NCBI GenBank assembly: GCA_963070105.1
Contig: OY718803.1
Coordinates: 4,756,507-4,820,506 of the forward strand
DNA: 64,000 bases
Reading direction: 5' to 3'
From: Litomosoides sigmodontis
Taxonomy: Eukaryota > Nematoda > Chromadorea > Rhabditida > Onchocercidae
This document shows positions 50,078 to 64,000 of the stretch, in pieces (the stretch's first letter is position 1; each line of letters begins with the position of its first letter). Position numbers and translations under genes: made by a program. A model generated the notes under the pieces. The model made no database searches. It saw only the letters and a program-made list of their open reading frames with translations, and was not told the origin of the DNA.

Positions 50078-52417
50078 AATGTTAGAATATTACTTGACAA
50101 TATGTCGTGACGAGAAAGTTATTCTCTGAAGTTATCAGAAAATTTTGAACATCAAAATCTTTACTATTGATATTAACATAGACAGTAATGTTTTTTGGTG
50201 TGCATAAAAGTACTGTACCATTAAGCAGGAATTTTCAGGACATACCTATAAGGGTAAGATTTTCATCTTGTAGACTAACGCAGAATTCAGTGTATGTGTA
50301 GCAGCTTCTTTTAGGGACCCCCGTGTCCAAGATGAAACATGCGATGATCCAGTGAGTAGTGCAATTTTGAAGAAAAAATTGGTTTGTTAAATTTACAATT
50401 GATTGACTTCCTATAACAGTGCTATAAGTACATAACTCCAACAATGACATGCACATTCTCTTCAATAGCATATATTTCTTTCATTTTAACAAAAGCTTTT
50501 TGAATAAAGTATTCATTGCAAGTATACTGCTAACGTCCATATTATTTGTAGAATTTTGTCGACGGTACGCATTCGTGCGAGAAGTTACAGCCTGGAGGTA
50601 TTAATGCTTTTGGACCAGTTAAATGAAAAAATGAACTATAATGTGTACTCATATTTTTTTCAGGATTTTTCTTTGAATCACAGATTAATAGTGTGCGGTG
50701 AAAGGCTTGCAAGCTTTGGTAACTTAAGCTATTTGTCCTTACTATAATAATTTGTTTGTAATGTACGTGCAAACATAGGGATTCTTAGGAAGTTAATAGA
50801 CAGCTTAAAAAGCAAAAAGCAAAAATATTAATCTCAGTAAGTTAGGGCACTGCAGATGGTTGTAAATTGCCACTTATGGATGCACTTCATTTAAAAGCAT
50901 TTTATCAGCGTGCATTTTGGTTGAATAGCATCTCACATCTCATATGATAATATTTATAATGTAATAAAATGTTACATTATGTGAAATAAATTCAAAGGAA
51001 AATTGACGACAGTAATAAAAACAATGATAATGCTAAATTCTAATTGATAAGTTTTGAGCCATTGGTAATTCGCGTGTGCCATTTATCAATCGGTGAGAAG
51101 AATGATCCGTTTTACAGACTTTTCATATAAGGCGGTGAAAGCAAAGCAGTGTAAAGTAATGAATTTCGAATTCTACGTAATAGAAGAAAAAAATGAAAGG
51201 AATTCACACTTTCATTTCAATTTACGTGTATTATAAAAACTACGGAAAGCGTACATAACAGATAAATGGGAATGAACGCTTCTTCAGGGTACTATTCAGA
51301 AATACATCGTTTTCTGAGATGATATTTTTAGGATGGAATTGTTCAAGCAAAATCCATGTAACTGAAAGCGAAATTAATGCCTAGGATTTTTCTAACTCTT
51401 GTTGAATATGGAGTTTCAGCAAAGTACCACGGAAATTTTAGTGATGAAGGCACTGAGTCAAGTAACATTTGGTGTTGCTATCCCACATCAGTTCTATCTG
51501 CCGAAACGTTTGAAAATGAAACAAACATATCATCCAATGTTCCTTGTGACAGTGAATAATCAATTTGTACGGTTTCTTGCATCTAAAATAGTTCATTTTT
51601 GACTGTCAAGTAAAAGTCCTCAAGTTCTAAAAAAAATTATGTTTCAATTGAAATATTTTTGAGTATATTTAAACCATTCGCAGTTGACAATTTATCCAAT
51701 AAACTTAGATTTAGATATCACTTTCCAGCGATAAAAATCAGATTAACTTAAACAGCACCTTACGAAGCTCATCAGTATCCCTAGTAATTTTTGCTTGGCT
51801 TGAAGACGGTTGGCTGATTAAAAATTCTTTAAGATTTAGTTTGACAACTAACCTTGCATATTACATTTTATACATCTGCAATTGTGCAAGACACATTGGG
51901 AATTTGATAAAACATAGTTAGAAAATGTACAGCTTCTAACTGAAAGTAGTATGCTTTTAGAAAGCTAACACTGAAGCGACTGTAATCGGGAACTAGAAAG
52001 AGAATGCATGAAGAAGAATAATGAAAAAAAATAGTCCAAAATGTGTTGAAGACTTGCTCGTGCAACAGGTAGAAGGATTTCCATGGAACTTTGAATTTTA
52101 CTGATGCTTTCACTAGTTGCTGATCTGATTGTTAGTGTATATCCCTCGCCAAATCTACACAGAACCCGTTATGAAACCAACAGTTGAGAGGTGGCAGTAA
52201 AAATTATTCAAATATTCTTCCTGGCTAGTCTAGTGAATTACAGCTTCTGAAAAGAGAACTTTTAAATGCGACTAGTTCTTCACAATAGCATAGTCTTTAT
52301 CATAATAATATAAACTAGAAAATGATGTCCGACACCTTAGGCAAAACATTAATGAAGCTCTTTTCAATCTTTTTCCCTTTTCATTATTTCATTACTGATG
52401 AAGAAAAAGATGACAAC
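50078..52417. other. Gene-poor region between innexin and ABCA remnant
   Basis: No plus-strand gene recognised. On the minus strand a few short protein-like frames (about 52000-52110 and 51720-51830) might be decayed downstream exons of the ABCA gene, but none matches the expected ABCA C-terminal motifs. Confidence 0.4.
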
Positions 52418-53415
52418 CTATTTTTCAGATGTTGAATGGACCCGACACATCGAAACTGTCCGTGATTCATGATTGCCACTCGATTGCAAAGTATTTCACA
52501 TTCCTCCACGCTATGTGATATTACCATTGCACGCTTATTCTTCCGTAACGCTAGTAAAACATCCCACATGAAACGTTGTGCTGAAGGATCCATTTCAGCA
52601 CTGGGCTCATCCTTCAAAAGTTTTAAATCAAAAATTGAAATACGGGGCATAGTGAAAAGAAATGATTGTAAGAAAAAGTGCGACTGAGTATCAGCAGCTC
52701 AAGTGAAGTAGCCACACAAAAAATCATATTTATACATTAATATTTCACGATAGTTAAATTGATAACAGAGAGGAAGCAATAAAGTTAAGAATTACAGGAA
52801 CTAACAAAGCATTTATTACATGTTTTAATTAAATGAGTCAAATTTATTTTATTTCTTCCCATTAAAAAAATAACATTACAAGCAGTAATAACGGAGGATC
52901 GGAGACCAGAGCAATAGCAACCGATACTTTACGTTTGTTACCATCCGAATAATTTGCAACAATTTCATCAGCATAAAGATTCAGTTGTAGCTCATTCAAT
53001 GCCCAATTCACCACCTAAATTTATAAAATTGCAGAAAGTTAATATTCCAAGATACTAGAACAACAATTTCTATGGTATGTAAAACGCAAAACCAAACAAA
53101 TATCTTCTAAAACTTCAAAAAAACCAAGAAGAAATGTCAAATTGACTAAATTTATATCAAAATTCACAGCTCTAGTTTTATCACAATGCAAATGTAAATT
53201 TAGTATAAGACCAAAGCTAATTGGCATCAAGACTTTTCAGTGCATATAAGAGGATAATAGCTTACCGTATCCACATCACCTTTTTTAATACCACGAAGAA
53301 GTGAATAATAACGAAGATGTTTTCGCGCTGATCGTTCATGCTCTATTTTAACGTCTTCATCGAGTTCAAACTCTTCTGAGCTAGCAACCAGTTGTACTGT
53401 TCGCACACATTCTCG
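52418..53415 (-). pseudogene. ABCA-type transporter NBD2 remnant lacking Walker A
   Basis: Three phase-consistent exons (53415-53266, 53014-52880, 52611-52418) match the second nucleotide-binding domain of ABCA lipid transporters (ABCA1/ABCA4; CED-7 in worms). Recognisable blocks are 'DEDVKIEHERS' (pre-NBD2), 'HLRYYSLLRG' (human 'HVEFFALLRG'), signature 'YSDGNKRK' (normally YSGGNKRK), Walker B '[13 protein letters not shown]' and '[17 protein letters not shown]', ending 'SIQHLKNR'. The stretch of about 90-100 residues that should sit between the first two blocks and carries Walker A is absent inside one continuous exon. The signature Gly-to-Asp change and TTGM-to-SAEM also argue against ATPase activity. 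No transmembrane domains or first NBD were found upstream. The frames are still open, so a transcribed fragment is possible. Confidence 0.83.
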
Positions 53416-55742
53416 ATATCTGCAGACATTCAGCATTATCCATTAAACGTACCAATTAAATTCCACTTTCATTCCAAAAATCCCGGAGAATTACTGTCTA
53501 CTTCTAGCGTTGTTCAATCTCCACATCTTATTCATGCTCCTTGCCACTGTCATAGGACTGCTATAATACCAGAGATCTATGAGTTACCTATAGAGTGGGC
53601 TAAACTAGAAGGGAAATGCGGGCAAAAACAGGTGAAGTGCGAGATGATATCTCGATCTGAAAGCGCCATTTAAAAATCACGCACAAAGAATAAATTGTGC
53701 GATTTTAAGACGAAAAATTTTCAAATTTCACCAAAAATTTTTTGAAATAGACTTACTTCAGGAATGGATGAAAACATGAGAGCAGCAAGCAAAAAAAATG
53801 AAATCATTAGGCTAATTCAAAATCGTTGACTTAGCTTATTTACGAATAATTGCATAACTGTCACAAAATGTTCAAACGCTCAAATCCTCTGTCAAATGAA
53901 GCATATGAGTGGATGAAATGACGGAGCGATCGAAAAAAAATTGCCGATGGAAAAATGAGAATCCACAACAAGTGGAAGGCAAATGAAGAGTGAAATGAGT
54001 GACAAAAACAAATCGTTCGTAGTAATGTGAGAAGAGTACATATTGCCTATCGTTCTTTTAACCCAATTTTGTGGCAATTAGTTCTTAAACGAAACCTTTG
54101 CAAAAAACTTTCATTGTGAAGTTTAAGTTTTTAATTGATCTCTGTAGCTTTTAGCGTGTTTTAAGAAAAATGGTACTGAGAGAAAAGAAAGCCAAAGGAG
54201 ATGATAGAACAACGGCCGCTGTCTCAGAGAGGAAACCCTGAAAAGATTAGCCGTCTTTTCCACATTTTAAACTGAAAAACTCATTTGTGAAGAGCAAGCC
54301 TCTCCTATCATTAATGTTACATCTAGAGATAACTTGGCTGCATCGAACGATGTTGAGCGGTCCGCCAATTTATTTAAATTAATACAACTTTGTGTTGACA
54401 CAGCGCCTTTTTTGTGCTTTAGTAAATTATAAAGTTTGAAATCGAATCAAACGAGTATAGCCCCGGCTTCACGTTTCAATGATGCTAATATGTGTGTGAG
54501 CGCTTGCTCTCCGCCACTGCTTCTCTTGCTGTGTTTCCGGATTTCTTAGTTATTCAAGCGATACATTATGTGTGTACAAGCAAAATTAAGTAAAGTAGGG
54601 AATAAGTGTCAAATTTAAAAATTAGTATTTAATTATCTCTAATTTAGGACACGTTACTCGGAGAGTAGTGGTCGCTTGGAACACGAACGGCGAGATAAAA
54701 GGAAATGAATAAATCAATCTGGGAGACAGCTGTGGAGAAGAGGAGTTGAAGCTGAAAGTACGCCATCAGCTTACTCAGCATGGACCTCAACCAGTGACAT
54801 CCAACTACCCTGTTTCCGAACTTGCAGCGTGTGTTTCAATCCTCCCACTTCAAACAGCTACTGTCACTTTCAAATGAAAAGTTCAACTGTTGGGAAACAG
54901 TAAAAAGCTCAAAAGAAAAACAAAGGGAAGGAGGAGAAGTGATGGAGGTAAGGAAGTTAATTCCGTCCGAAGAAAACAGCACACATCTCTTCCGTTTCCT
55001 CTGCAACTGTGCCCTCAGGCATTCCTCCCACTCGACGTGTGCCTGACTGAAGAACTTCCTACTACCTTTTCTCTCGAAATTCCATGCATTCGTAAAAACT
55101 AACATCGACTCTCTTTCTCAATTCCTACAACTCACTCTTACCCCTTTTCTCTTTTATTTCACTCGATAAGACGAACTGATTTCATTTGAGGCATTGTGAA
55201 ACCGTGGTTTGACATCATTTGGAAACCATAGCGCAGCTTTTAGGTGCATTCCTATTCGGTCTACGGTGCGGGTTCCACTATGGACGGGTGTGAGAGCTGC
55301 TTTTGAGTTTCTTGAGGCTTAGAACTGAGAAGCGCGGAGAGCTAAATAATCGTTGGATAGTTCGGTTCATAGCACCAAGTGATTTGACACATCACGGCTA
55401 TTAATATGTTGTCATGTCATATTTGGTTATTACCTAGTAAAACGCTGCTTGATTGAGACGTTGAACTCATCTAGTAGTCTACCCTTCATCTACTTATATC
55501 AGCAGATGTTTTCCTTTGGCCATACAAGTCGTCAACTCTCAAATTCAATTTATGAGAGGAGTATGAATTTATGTAGCAATATGAATCTATACTTATTTAA
55601 AAATGAGGGACAAAGTTAATTCTTCTGTTATCGAAGTCTGTGCGACGTGCGACGGTTTTTGTATATCAATGCGCAAAAAGTAAATATTTCTTCAACTGCA
55701 GTTTGTTGCTGTTGTGGTTGCATAAACTGTTTCACAGCGATC
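53416..55742. other. Intergenic region between ABCA remnant and RPS15
   Basis: No gene recognised on either strand. Overlapping ORFs at about 54822-55105 have no splice context or family match. RPS15 regulatory sequence probably lies at the right end. Confidence 0.5.
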
Positions 55743-57234
<1,492 letters not shown>

Positions 57235-58022
57235 TGAAATATATTGTTAAGAGAGCGTTTGATAAAATTTTTTTTCTGGTATAAGTAATAAGTGGAGAAA
57301 AAACGATCTATAGAAATAATATTAACACGATCACAGATAATGGCAGCACTCTGAGCTTTTGATTGGCACATGTGACCTTAGTAAACATTGGTATACGTAC
57401 GGTCTGATTCATGCTATTTATGTATGCTTTCGCATGTCTGGTTGTTTGAAGTTGAAGCCGGACATATATGACTGGTTTGCAAGGTGGGGATAGTAAAATA
57501 TATGAGATTATTGGGATTGCTTCTGTCCTGTTCTGTCATGGGTCTTTCAAACCTTGAAATCAATTCTTCTATTCTCTCAGTAACAGTGTCATTGTGAGGC
57601 TACCTTGTTTCATTCCATGTTTTTGTTCAATATTCACAAGTAACAAGTTACCACAAAGAATTGCCACTAATATTGGAGAATTATGTTAAGTGGAATGGAA
57701 AGAAATGGAAAACACCGGCAGCAGACAGAATACTGTATATGGCTAGAATAAAAAACTGGACAGTTTACAGAATTGCTACATTAAGTGGATTAATGATAGG
57801 GTATTAACTAATTAGAAGGATATTACGTTAAATAAGTTGATCGCAGAAACAGAAACTTTAGCATTCATGGGACAAGTCGCATGACAGATGCACTACTGAA
57901 TTCGTGAAGAAATACACAAACCAAGAGAGAACAGAAAAACGATTCGCCATAGATGAACTACAACAGATTGTTTGCGACTAAGAGGAAGAAATGAAAATTA
58001 AACAATAGAAATTAATGAAACT
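57235..58022. other. Convergent spacer RPS15/V-ATPase d
   Basis: Shared 3' region of two convergent genes, AT-rich, with no gene seen. Confidence 0.6.
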
Positions 58023-60025
58023 TCATAAAATCGGAATGTAGTTGTCGATTTTAGCTCGATGCCTCTGTGATATGCATTCTGCAATCCAAATGATATTTCT
58101 CATTTCCTGCTCTTTAAGCTTGATGAATGCATAGAACACACCGAAGTGGAATCGATGTAGGAATGATAGAACGTTCAATTTCACCTGAAAGTATCCACAA
58201 AATGTTTTTGTATCCTCGCTGGCAACTGTAACGAACTCGGCTTTTACTGTCACTATAAGGCGGGAACGTTAAGGTCTTCAGCTTTGTATGCTTAAAGATA
58301 GAAAAACATACTTCGTATTCTAGGAACTTGTCCTCAAGCGCCTTTTCTCCCGGTTGTAAACCAGATCCTTCAAAAAGCGCACGATAGTCTGAATAATATT
58401 CACAGACTTGTTTAACTTGATCATAATCATCCGCTTTCGATAACCCGGCCAATCCTTAATTGGTAGCAAGCGTCAACAGATTTCAGATTTTTCGATATTA
58501 AACGTTAAAGAACAAAAATGTACCTTCAGGGTAAAGTTTTCCACATCGTGGGTAAAGCTTGGCCCGATCGTCTTTTGACAATTCAGTGTCAAAACTATTG
58601 ATTGTTATTATAATAGCACGCCGATCCGCCTCGAACTATAAAAAATACTTCTACAAAGAATAAACAGGATACGTCCATCTAAGGAGATAACGATTCACTG
58701 GAGAGTGTTGGAACTACGTATGATTCAGGCAGAATACTGGCAAATCTGCTGAACAATTACTAAAAGCAAACAGTTCAATTTCATTTGCGTATAATGTTGA
58801 ATCTAACATACCGCAAGAATTTCACCCATAACTTCTGCTGTCTTCCCCCCCAAGCGCTTGCAAAATCTGTAGAAGTCTTCTAAGTAGGATCGATATAGAG
58901 TATTACGAATTATTTCCACATTCATTTCATCTAAATCCTGTTCGTTGATACAATCAACAAAGTACGCTGCTGCAAAAGTAACAAGTAACGTAATGCTTAC
59001 ACTTGAAAACATTAGGCGCACCTAAACGAACATTTTAAATTTAACTGACTATTAGAAAACAGTTCTCGTGCCCTATTATTTACACCTTATACAATAATTT
59101 TTCATCAAATGATTACTGGATTTAAATTTATTAGAAATTTCAAAAAAGTCTCAGAACTTTTATATATACTATGTCAAATCTTACTTTACAGCTAAAAATC
59201 AATAAAAACCTCTTGCCTAAAGGAGTGTCCACAAGCACAGCATTATAAAGTTCGGCTGGTGTTGAAACGATATGAATAGCTTCCATTTGCTCAAAAGAAC
59301 CAAGAGGATGGCATTTTGAGATAAGCTCACTGATTGGTCGCTGATGTAATGTGCCCGTAATAAGCAGAATGATATTATCGATCATATATGAGTATCTGAA
59401 ATTAACTATTTCTAACAGAATTTAAAAAGGCAGTCAGACAGTTATTGCCTTTTTGGAAAAATTGTAAAGATAAGAAATTAGTACAAATTCTGCAACAAAC
59501 GTTATATAGTCGAGAAATGTAGACAAGGGTTCCAATGCATTGTTTCGAAAATGTGTGAATTCCGTCACCAGCTTTTCCTTCAAACGCTCATCAATAACCT
59601 ACAAAATTAAGATTATGTGTAATAAAGGTTAGGCACATGAGTTGTTTCTTCACAGAATCCACTGGTTTACCTGAACTGTTATTGAGCCGGGTTCATTTGC
59701 CAAAAAACCTCCATAATCTGTTGACTGAATATGAAGCTTCAGATCTGAAAACTTTACAAACTTTCCAGCAATTTCCATGAAAAATTTTCACGAAGAAACA
59801 AAATACACGCATATTTCTTATAGTATCAACCGTCGCCTACTCTCGACTGATAATTTTTAAAAGTTGTTTCACTTTAAGTTACTTACTTCCTGCAAAAAAA
59901 TTACCTTCAAGAGTTTCGCATTGGACAAGATTAGCATAATCGGTTTGTGTCAGAATACCTTCCTTGAACCCTCGAACTAAACCTTCCAAATAGCCGTGAT
60001 CGATGTTAAAGAAATATTCGCCCAT
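58023..60025 (-). CDS. vha-16: V-type proton ATPase subunit d
   Basis: Subunit d caps the membrane rotor of the V-ATPase and couples it to the central stalk in organelle acidification. Eight exons in phase give 348 residues (human d1 is 351): 60025-59905, 59744-59671, 59598-59501, 59395-59217, 58969-58812, 58635-58524, 58454-58312, 58184-58023. Conservation is near-complete in '[20 protein letters not shown]', '[14 protein letters not shown]', '[17 protein letters not shown]', '[20 protein letters not shown]' and the terminal '[13 protein letters not shown]'. The intron after exon 59395-59217 begins GC (gcaaga) rather than GT; all others are GT-AG. The gene is divergent to the FAK gene. Confidence 0.97.
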
Positions 60026-61219
60026 CTAAAACGATGAAAATTCATCACCACATATTTCAACATTTGTTTTTGCTACAATTTTCAAAAGTCATTCTTCAAG
60101 ATTTCAATCACCTCGACTATCGACAATAAAAAAACTAATGATCTCATTCAAAAAAAACGCGATTACCAAAATGAAAAAAAACCTCTTACCAAACCGAACT
60201 CTAACCTCTAAGGCAAAAGATTATCAGGTCTGACCAACCGGACCCAAACCAACCCGCCTAACTCTGCAGCGCCCACTTCCCAATGCTTTACTGATTGTTA
60301 AAGACCAACTACCACAGCGGTGATCGATCTTTCAATGTGCCTTTCAGGAAAGAGCGCTGTTTTCAAAGAAGAGGAAATTGTCAAATTTCGATACTCTCCG
60401 CCGAAATCATATTCATTTGCGGGTGATGTATGTGATGAACACATCGGACACAGTGCTCCATGCTTTATTGCAGTTCGTTGAGCAATTTCTGATCGTCCGA
60501 AATTGTATACAACAAGGAACATTGACAGTAATGAACAGCTGCATCTTCGAATCACCCACCAGATTTATTTGAAAGATTAATGGTCACAAATATTTAGACA
60601 TCCTTCTTCCAACATAACAACATAAAAAGATTTTAAAATTTAAAGACAAAAAGAGAATTTAAATGGGAGGCCTTGATGTACAGTAGTACTATCGGTCAGT
60701 ACATTCTCATCGCTGCCTGCTAGAGTGGTCTCGGCGGCGATTGACAACAACAGGACGCTATTTGCTGCTGCTTCGATCAAATCGATAATCATTTTCGTTC
60801 TTTCTAGATCTATCTATCTATCTCATCGTCGTCGGCACTGTTGTTGGCGTGACAGATTAGGGCTGAGAGGGGAAAGAGGCGCAGATGAGTGTCGTCACGT
60901 TCTATCGATCGGCTAACTGACCGAATAGTTCCACTACTGAGCAACAGCTCCTTCCCTCGGATGAATCGCTTATCCTCGGCCTCTCAGTGCATTTCTTCTC
61001 AGCTAATAATAATAAGGTGAACTAAGAGCTCTTTTGAGTGTTACGTAACATTCCTCAGTGCGTGCACCGTTCGCAGGTGTAAGGGGTGATTTAGGATTTC
61101 AGGGAATCGTTAAAAGCAGCGGTAACTTGTAAAAGAGAATTTAATTCACCGTAACCTGGTTTGAATGGCCGGTAACGATAGCGATCAACAAAGAGTAGTT
61201 GATTCAGTTGGGAGAGGTA
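60026..61219. promoter_or_regulatory. Divergent promoter region of V-ATPase d and FAK
   Basis: About 1.2 kb between two start codons on opposite strands. It contains a (ctat)n microsatellite near 60807-60823 and a locally GC-richer stretch at about 60700-61000 (for example 'gatgagtgtcgtcacg', 'ctccttccctcgg'). Individual transcription-factor sites could not be assigned. Confidence 0.4.
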
Positions 61220-64000
61220 ATGAACGAGGCGAATGTTATACTGGTTTACATACCGAATGGTATTGTGAAGACTGTACGGTATAATTTCGAAATCAAAGTT
61301 CAGGTTACCGTTTTCTTTTCTTTTTTTGGAAAGACCGCATGATCGTTCTATTCGTAGACTCACGACTTACTGATACTTAAGTTTATGTTGAAATTTATTA
61401 AAATGTTTGTGGACTGCTGCTAAGACTTCTAATCTTCATTGAGCTTTTATAACAATGAATATTTAATTAGAGGAGTGCTTGCAGAAAGTGATCCATGTCT
61501 TACTGTCGGCATTGGGCATCGATCGCGTATCATTTCGATATTTCGCCCTTCGCTTAATTCGATCGCCGGTTACAGAAATATGCAACAATAACGACTGCCA
61601 CTGGCTACATTCCTCCCTTCCAATGCGACATGTTTACAACAGATTTCTCAGCAAAAGTTCCAGTTCCTTCCAACTCCGGTAACTTCCCATCAATTTATCA
61701 TTTTTCATGAACGGATTTTATTGTTCTTCAAAAATTCCTTTTAATGAAGTTGAATTCGCAATTAAAGAACGGCGCAATAGTAACCATCGGTGGTTACGTG
61801 GTAATTGTGTGTGTGCTTTTGATTAGCTTAATGTTTCGGCCAGGTTAATACAGCACATCAACTAAAATTGTCAAGGAATTGATATTTAAGGATGTGCGAT
61901 AAATTTTTCTCCATACGAGTGTATTAATTCGAAATTTGCTCCTCAAAATAAATCTCATTAAATTGAGTCGTGGTTTAACGCTTTCTAGACCTAAATGTCA
62001 GCATTCCTATTTAAGATTTGAACTACGACTGCGTTTCATATCGAAAGATCTTCAAGAAATGTATCAAACAGAAACGGATGCGTTTATGTTTTTGCATGAC
62101 CAAGTTTTGGCTGATTATGTAACTCAAGTATGTTTCATATTTTTTCACAAAATTTCGAAATCACTAGATAAAATGGAAAAACTACTACATCAGTTTACCG
62201 CTCGTGTCCTCCGATGTGCATGGCAATTTATTTCATTTTTCGTAGCGTTGCTACTAGGGAATGAAAGATGCCACATTCTTTAGTTATATTTTGAACATCC
62301 TTCAACATTTTGTACTTACCTAAACTGACGCTCGTTTCAGGTGTCATGGAATGTTTCCCGCGAGACTGCCATTGAATTAGCTGCTTTACAGATACGTCGA
62401 AAACTTGGAAATCAAAACTCGTAAGTTGATTCTTTCTTTTGAATTAATATTTATTTTTACGCGGGATTTGTACAAGCCTTTATTATCTATACATTTCTCA
62501 GGTGTAGCATTGAAAAGCACCTGAATTTGGATGAACTTGAAGCCGAAGGAACTCTTGCGCGACTACTACCTGAGACTATGCTCGTTAATATGAAGGTTTG
62601 TGTGTATCAAAGGATTCGCTAGGTCATATTTCTTGATAGGAAGAGATACTTTTTAGATGGAAAATATAAGAACGCGATGAACGAAGCAATATTTAGTGAG
62701 CTATTTTGGGTGCCTTGATTAAATAAGCCAGCTGATTAATGAATTTCAGATCAGATTTGGATCTTATTGTTTTTTCATTTAAAAATTTGTTTCAAATTGA
62801 GCTGATCTACTTTTTTCAGTCAAAGGTGTTGAGGAAGACACTAACAGCTGCAGTGAAGAGGCATGCACTGCTTACACCAACAGAATGCATTTTCCACTTC
62901 CTAAAAATCGTTAAGCGAATAATGCAGTTTGATAAGGAAATATTTAGAGCTTCTTTGGGTGTAGGTTTTCTCTTTTTAAAACTGCAAGTAATTTTCACTC
63001 CTCTCTCTCCATTGTACTTTCTTACGTTTTCATTAATGAGTAATTTACTTTAGGTTGTTTGGAAGAATCCACTAGATATTGTGGTAGATAGTGCTGTTGG
63101 TATTTCCTACGTTACAGATGGATGCGACCGAGAGGTGGGAACTTTTATTCTTAAGCAGTACTATTTTGCCGAAATTTTAATTCAAAGTATTTTTTTAACA
63201 AATGTGGATCAATCATATCTCATAATAGTTGTATAATGATGTTTATTGTACTATCTGATGCTCATAGAAAAAAGCATATCATGATGCTCATTCATTAATG
63301 ACTTGTGCATACTAAGTAGGGTGTACTAGGTAAATTAAGTTATTAATCTTGATTTAGTTCGTAATTTAATTAACCATTTATAATGCACTTATATGAGATA
63401 TAGATAAATCTGCTCTTTCTGTACTAATTTTTTTACTTTCAGCCTATTTTATTGGCAAAATTACAACACGTTACCAATTTGACATTATTGAAACTGAATG
63501 AAAAATCGGAAAAAACTGTAGTCAATTTGAAAATAACGGGGAGCATACGACAGCTGGTATTTCTTTCATAAATCAATTTTGAAGTGCAATGATAAATGAA
63601 GTGGCGTATAAGTTACCGCTGACTAACGTACTGTTTGGGAATGATTTAAAAAAAAATTTTTTTTAGTCGATTACTCTGCCGACATGGTCTATCGCGGAGT
63701 CGTTAGCACATCTTATCAACGGTTATCACATGCTACTATCACAACAGGAATCCATTTGGACCCCCTCTGGTATAGCTGTTTTTAGTCATCTTATGTGAAG
63801 TCATCTTTCAGAATTTCGGTAGGATTAGAACAAGTGGAACTTCATTGTTGAACTGTTCTTCAGCGGACTGTATGCTCTTTACGATGCAATGATTTCTGCT
63901 ACTGATAATTATTACACATATTTCAGAATTAGTGGATGAAGTAAAAAAACAAGAAATAAAAATGCTCTTTGTAAATGGCGAGTTAGCATTTACTCCTTAT
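61220..64000 (+). CDS. kin-32: Focal adhesion kinase, FERM domain (partial)
   Basis: Orthologue of FAK/PTK2 (C. elegans KIN-32), a tyrosine kinase linking integrin adhesion to signalling. Ten exons are in the window: 61220-61303, 61473-61678, 61989-62127, 62341-62420, 62502-62595, 62820-62960, 63054-63134, 63443-63556, 63667-63769 and 63927 to beyond 64000 (372 codons). The N-terminus 'MNEANVILVYIPNGIVKTVR' is a FERM F1 start; 'RFELRLRFISKDL' matches human FAK 'RYELRIRYLPKGF'; 'ASLGVVWKNPLDIVVDSAVG' and 'GISYVTDGC' match F2 ('EGISYLTDKGC'); 'LKITGSIRQLSITLPTWSIA' and 'HLINGYHMLL' are F3. The kinase and FAT domains lie beyond the right edge. The acceptor before 61473 ('attagag') was chosen to keep frame. 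Confidence 0.93.

Noticed and set aside
51720..52113. Minus-strand protein-like frames downstream of the ABCA remnant, considered as its C-terminal exons.
   Set aside because: They lack the expected ABCA tail motifs and could not be joined with confident phase.
54822..55105. Overlapping ORFs of 70-89 codons on both strands.
   Set aside because: No splice context, no family resemblance, and frames conflict with each other.

Overview
The window is AT-rich nuclear DNA from a nematode. The evidence is split genes with short phase-consistent introns (nearly all GT-AG), first exons that begin a few bases after a U-rich 'ttttttag' or 'tttcag' acceptor directly ahead of the ATG (the pattern of spliced-leader trans-splicing), and orthologues of C. 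elegans genes, including an innexin and a kin-32-like FAK. Gene spacing, intron style and several lineage-specific small membrane or secreted proteins suggest a clade III parasite, possibly filarial. That last step is inference, because no species-specific marker was recognised. No rRNA, tRNA, CRISPR, viral or bacterial (Wolbachia-like) insert was seen.

Layout. 0.4-9.7 kb (-): the N-terminal HEAT-repeat half of TOR kinase (let-363), running off the left edge. 11.4-14.1 kb (+): a GOLM1/CASC4-like Golgi coiled-coil protein. 15.0-17.4 kb (+): CIAPIN1/anamorsin. 18.5-19.4 kb (+): DDA1, a CRL4 ligase subunit. 19.4-22.2 kb: mostly empty. 22.2 kb (-): a tiny membrane protein, head-to-head with a small secreted protein at 22.9 kb (+). 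24.5-28.4 kb (+): CCT8 chaperonin subunit. 29.0-31.8 kb (+): S-adenosylhomocysteinase. 32.2-32.9 kb (-): NXT1/p15. 33-38 kb: a broken unknown ORF and two unrecognised single-pass membrane proteins. 38.6-42.1 kb (+): a FAAH2-type amidase. 42.8-45.0 kb: a collapsed rabankyrin-5 (ANKFY1) pseudogene threaded by an inverted repeat of about 180 bp. 47.3-50.1 kb (+): an innexin. 52.4-53.4 kb (-): an ABCA transporter remnant without its Walker A. 55.7-57.2 kb (+): ribosomal protein S15. 58.0-60.0 kb (-): V-ATPase subunit d. 61.2 kb to the right edge (+): the FERM domain of focal adhesion kinase.

Most intact genes are conserved housekeeping functions: growth signalling, Fe-S assembly, protein folding, the methyl cycle, mRNA export, translation and acidification. 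They do not form one pathway. CCT8 and AHCY lie 570 bp apart on one strand, as do GOLM-like, CIAPIN1 and DDA1 at roughly 1 kb spacing. Operons are possible but unproven. V-ATPase d and FAK are divergent and share about 1.2 kb.

The unusual parts are the two decayed genes (ANKFY1 and ABCA), a FAAH intron whose only frame-preserving donor is GA, a premature-looking TAA in the GOLM-like gene, and an anamorsin lacking one expected cluster cysteine. I saw no convincing new multi-gene system. Exon boundaries were read by eye from phase, splice dinucleotides and alignment to remembered family sequences.
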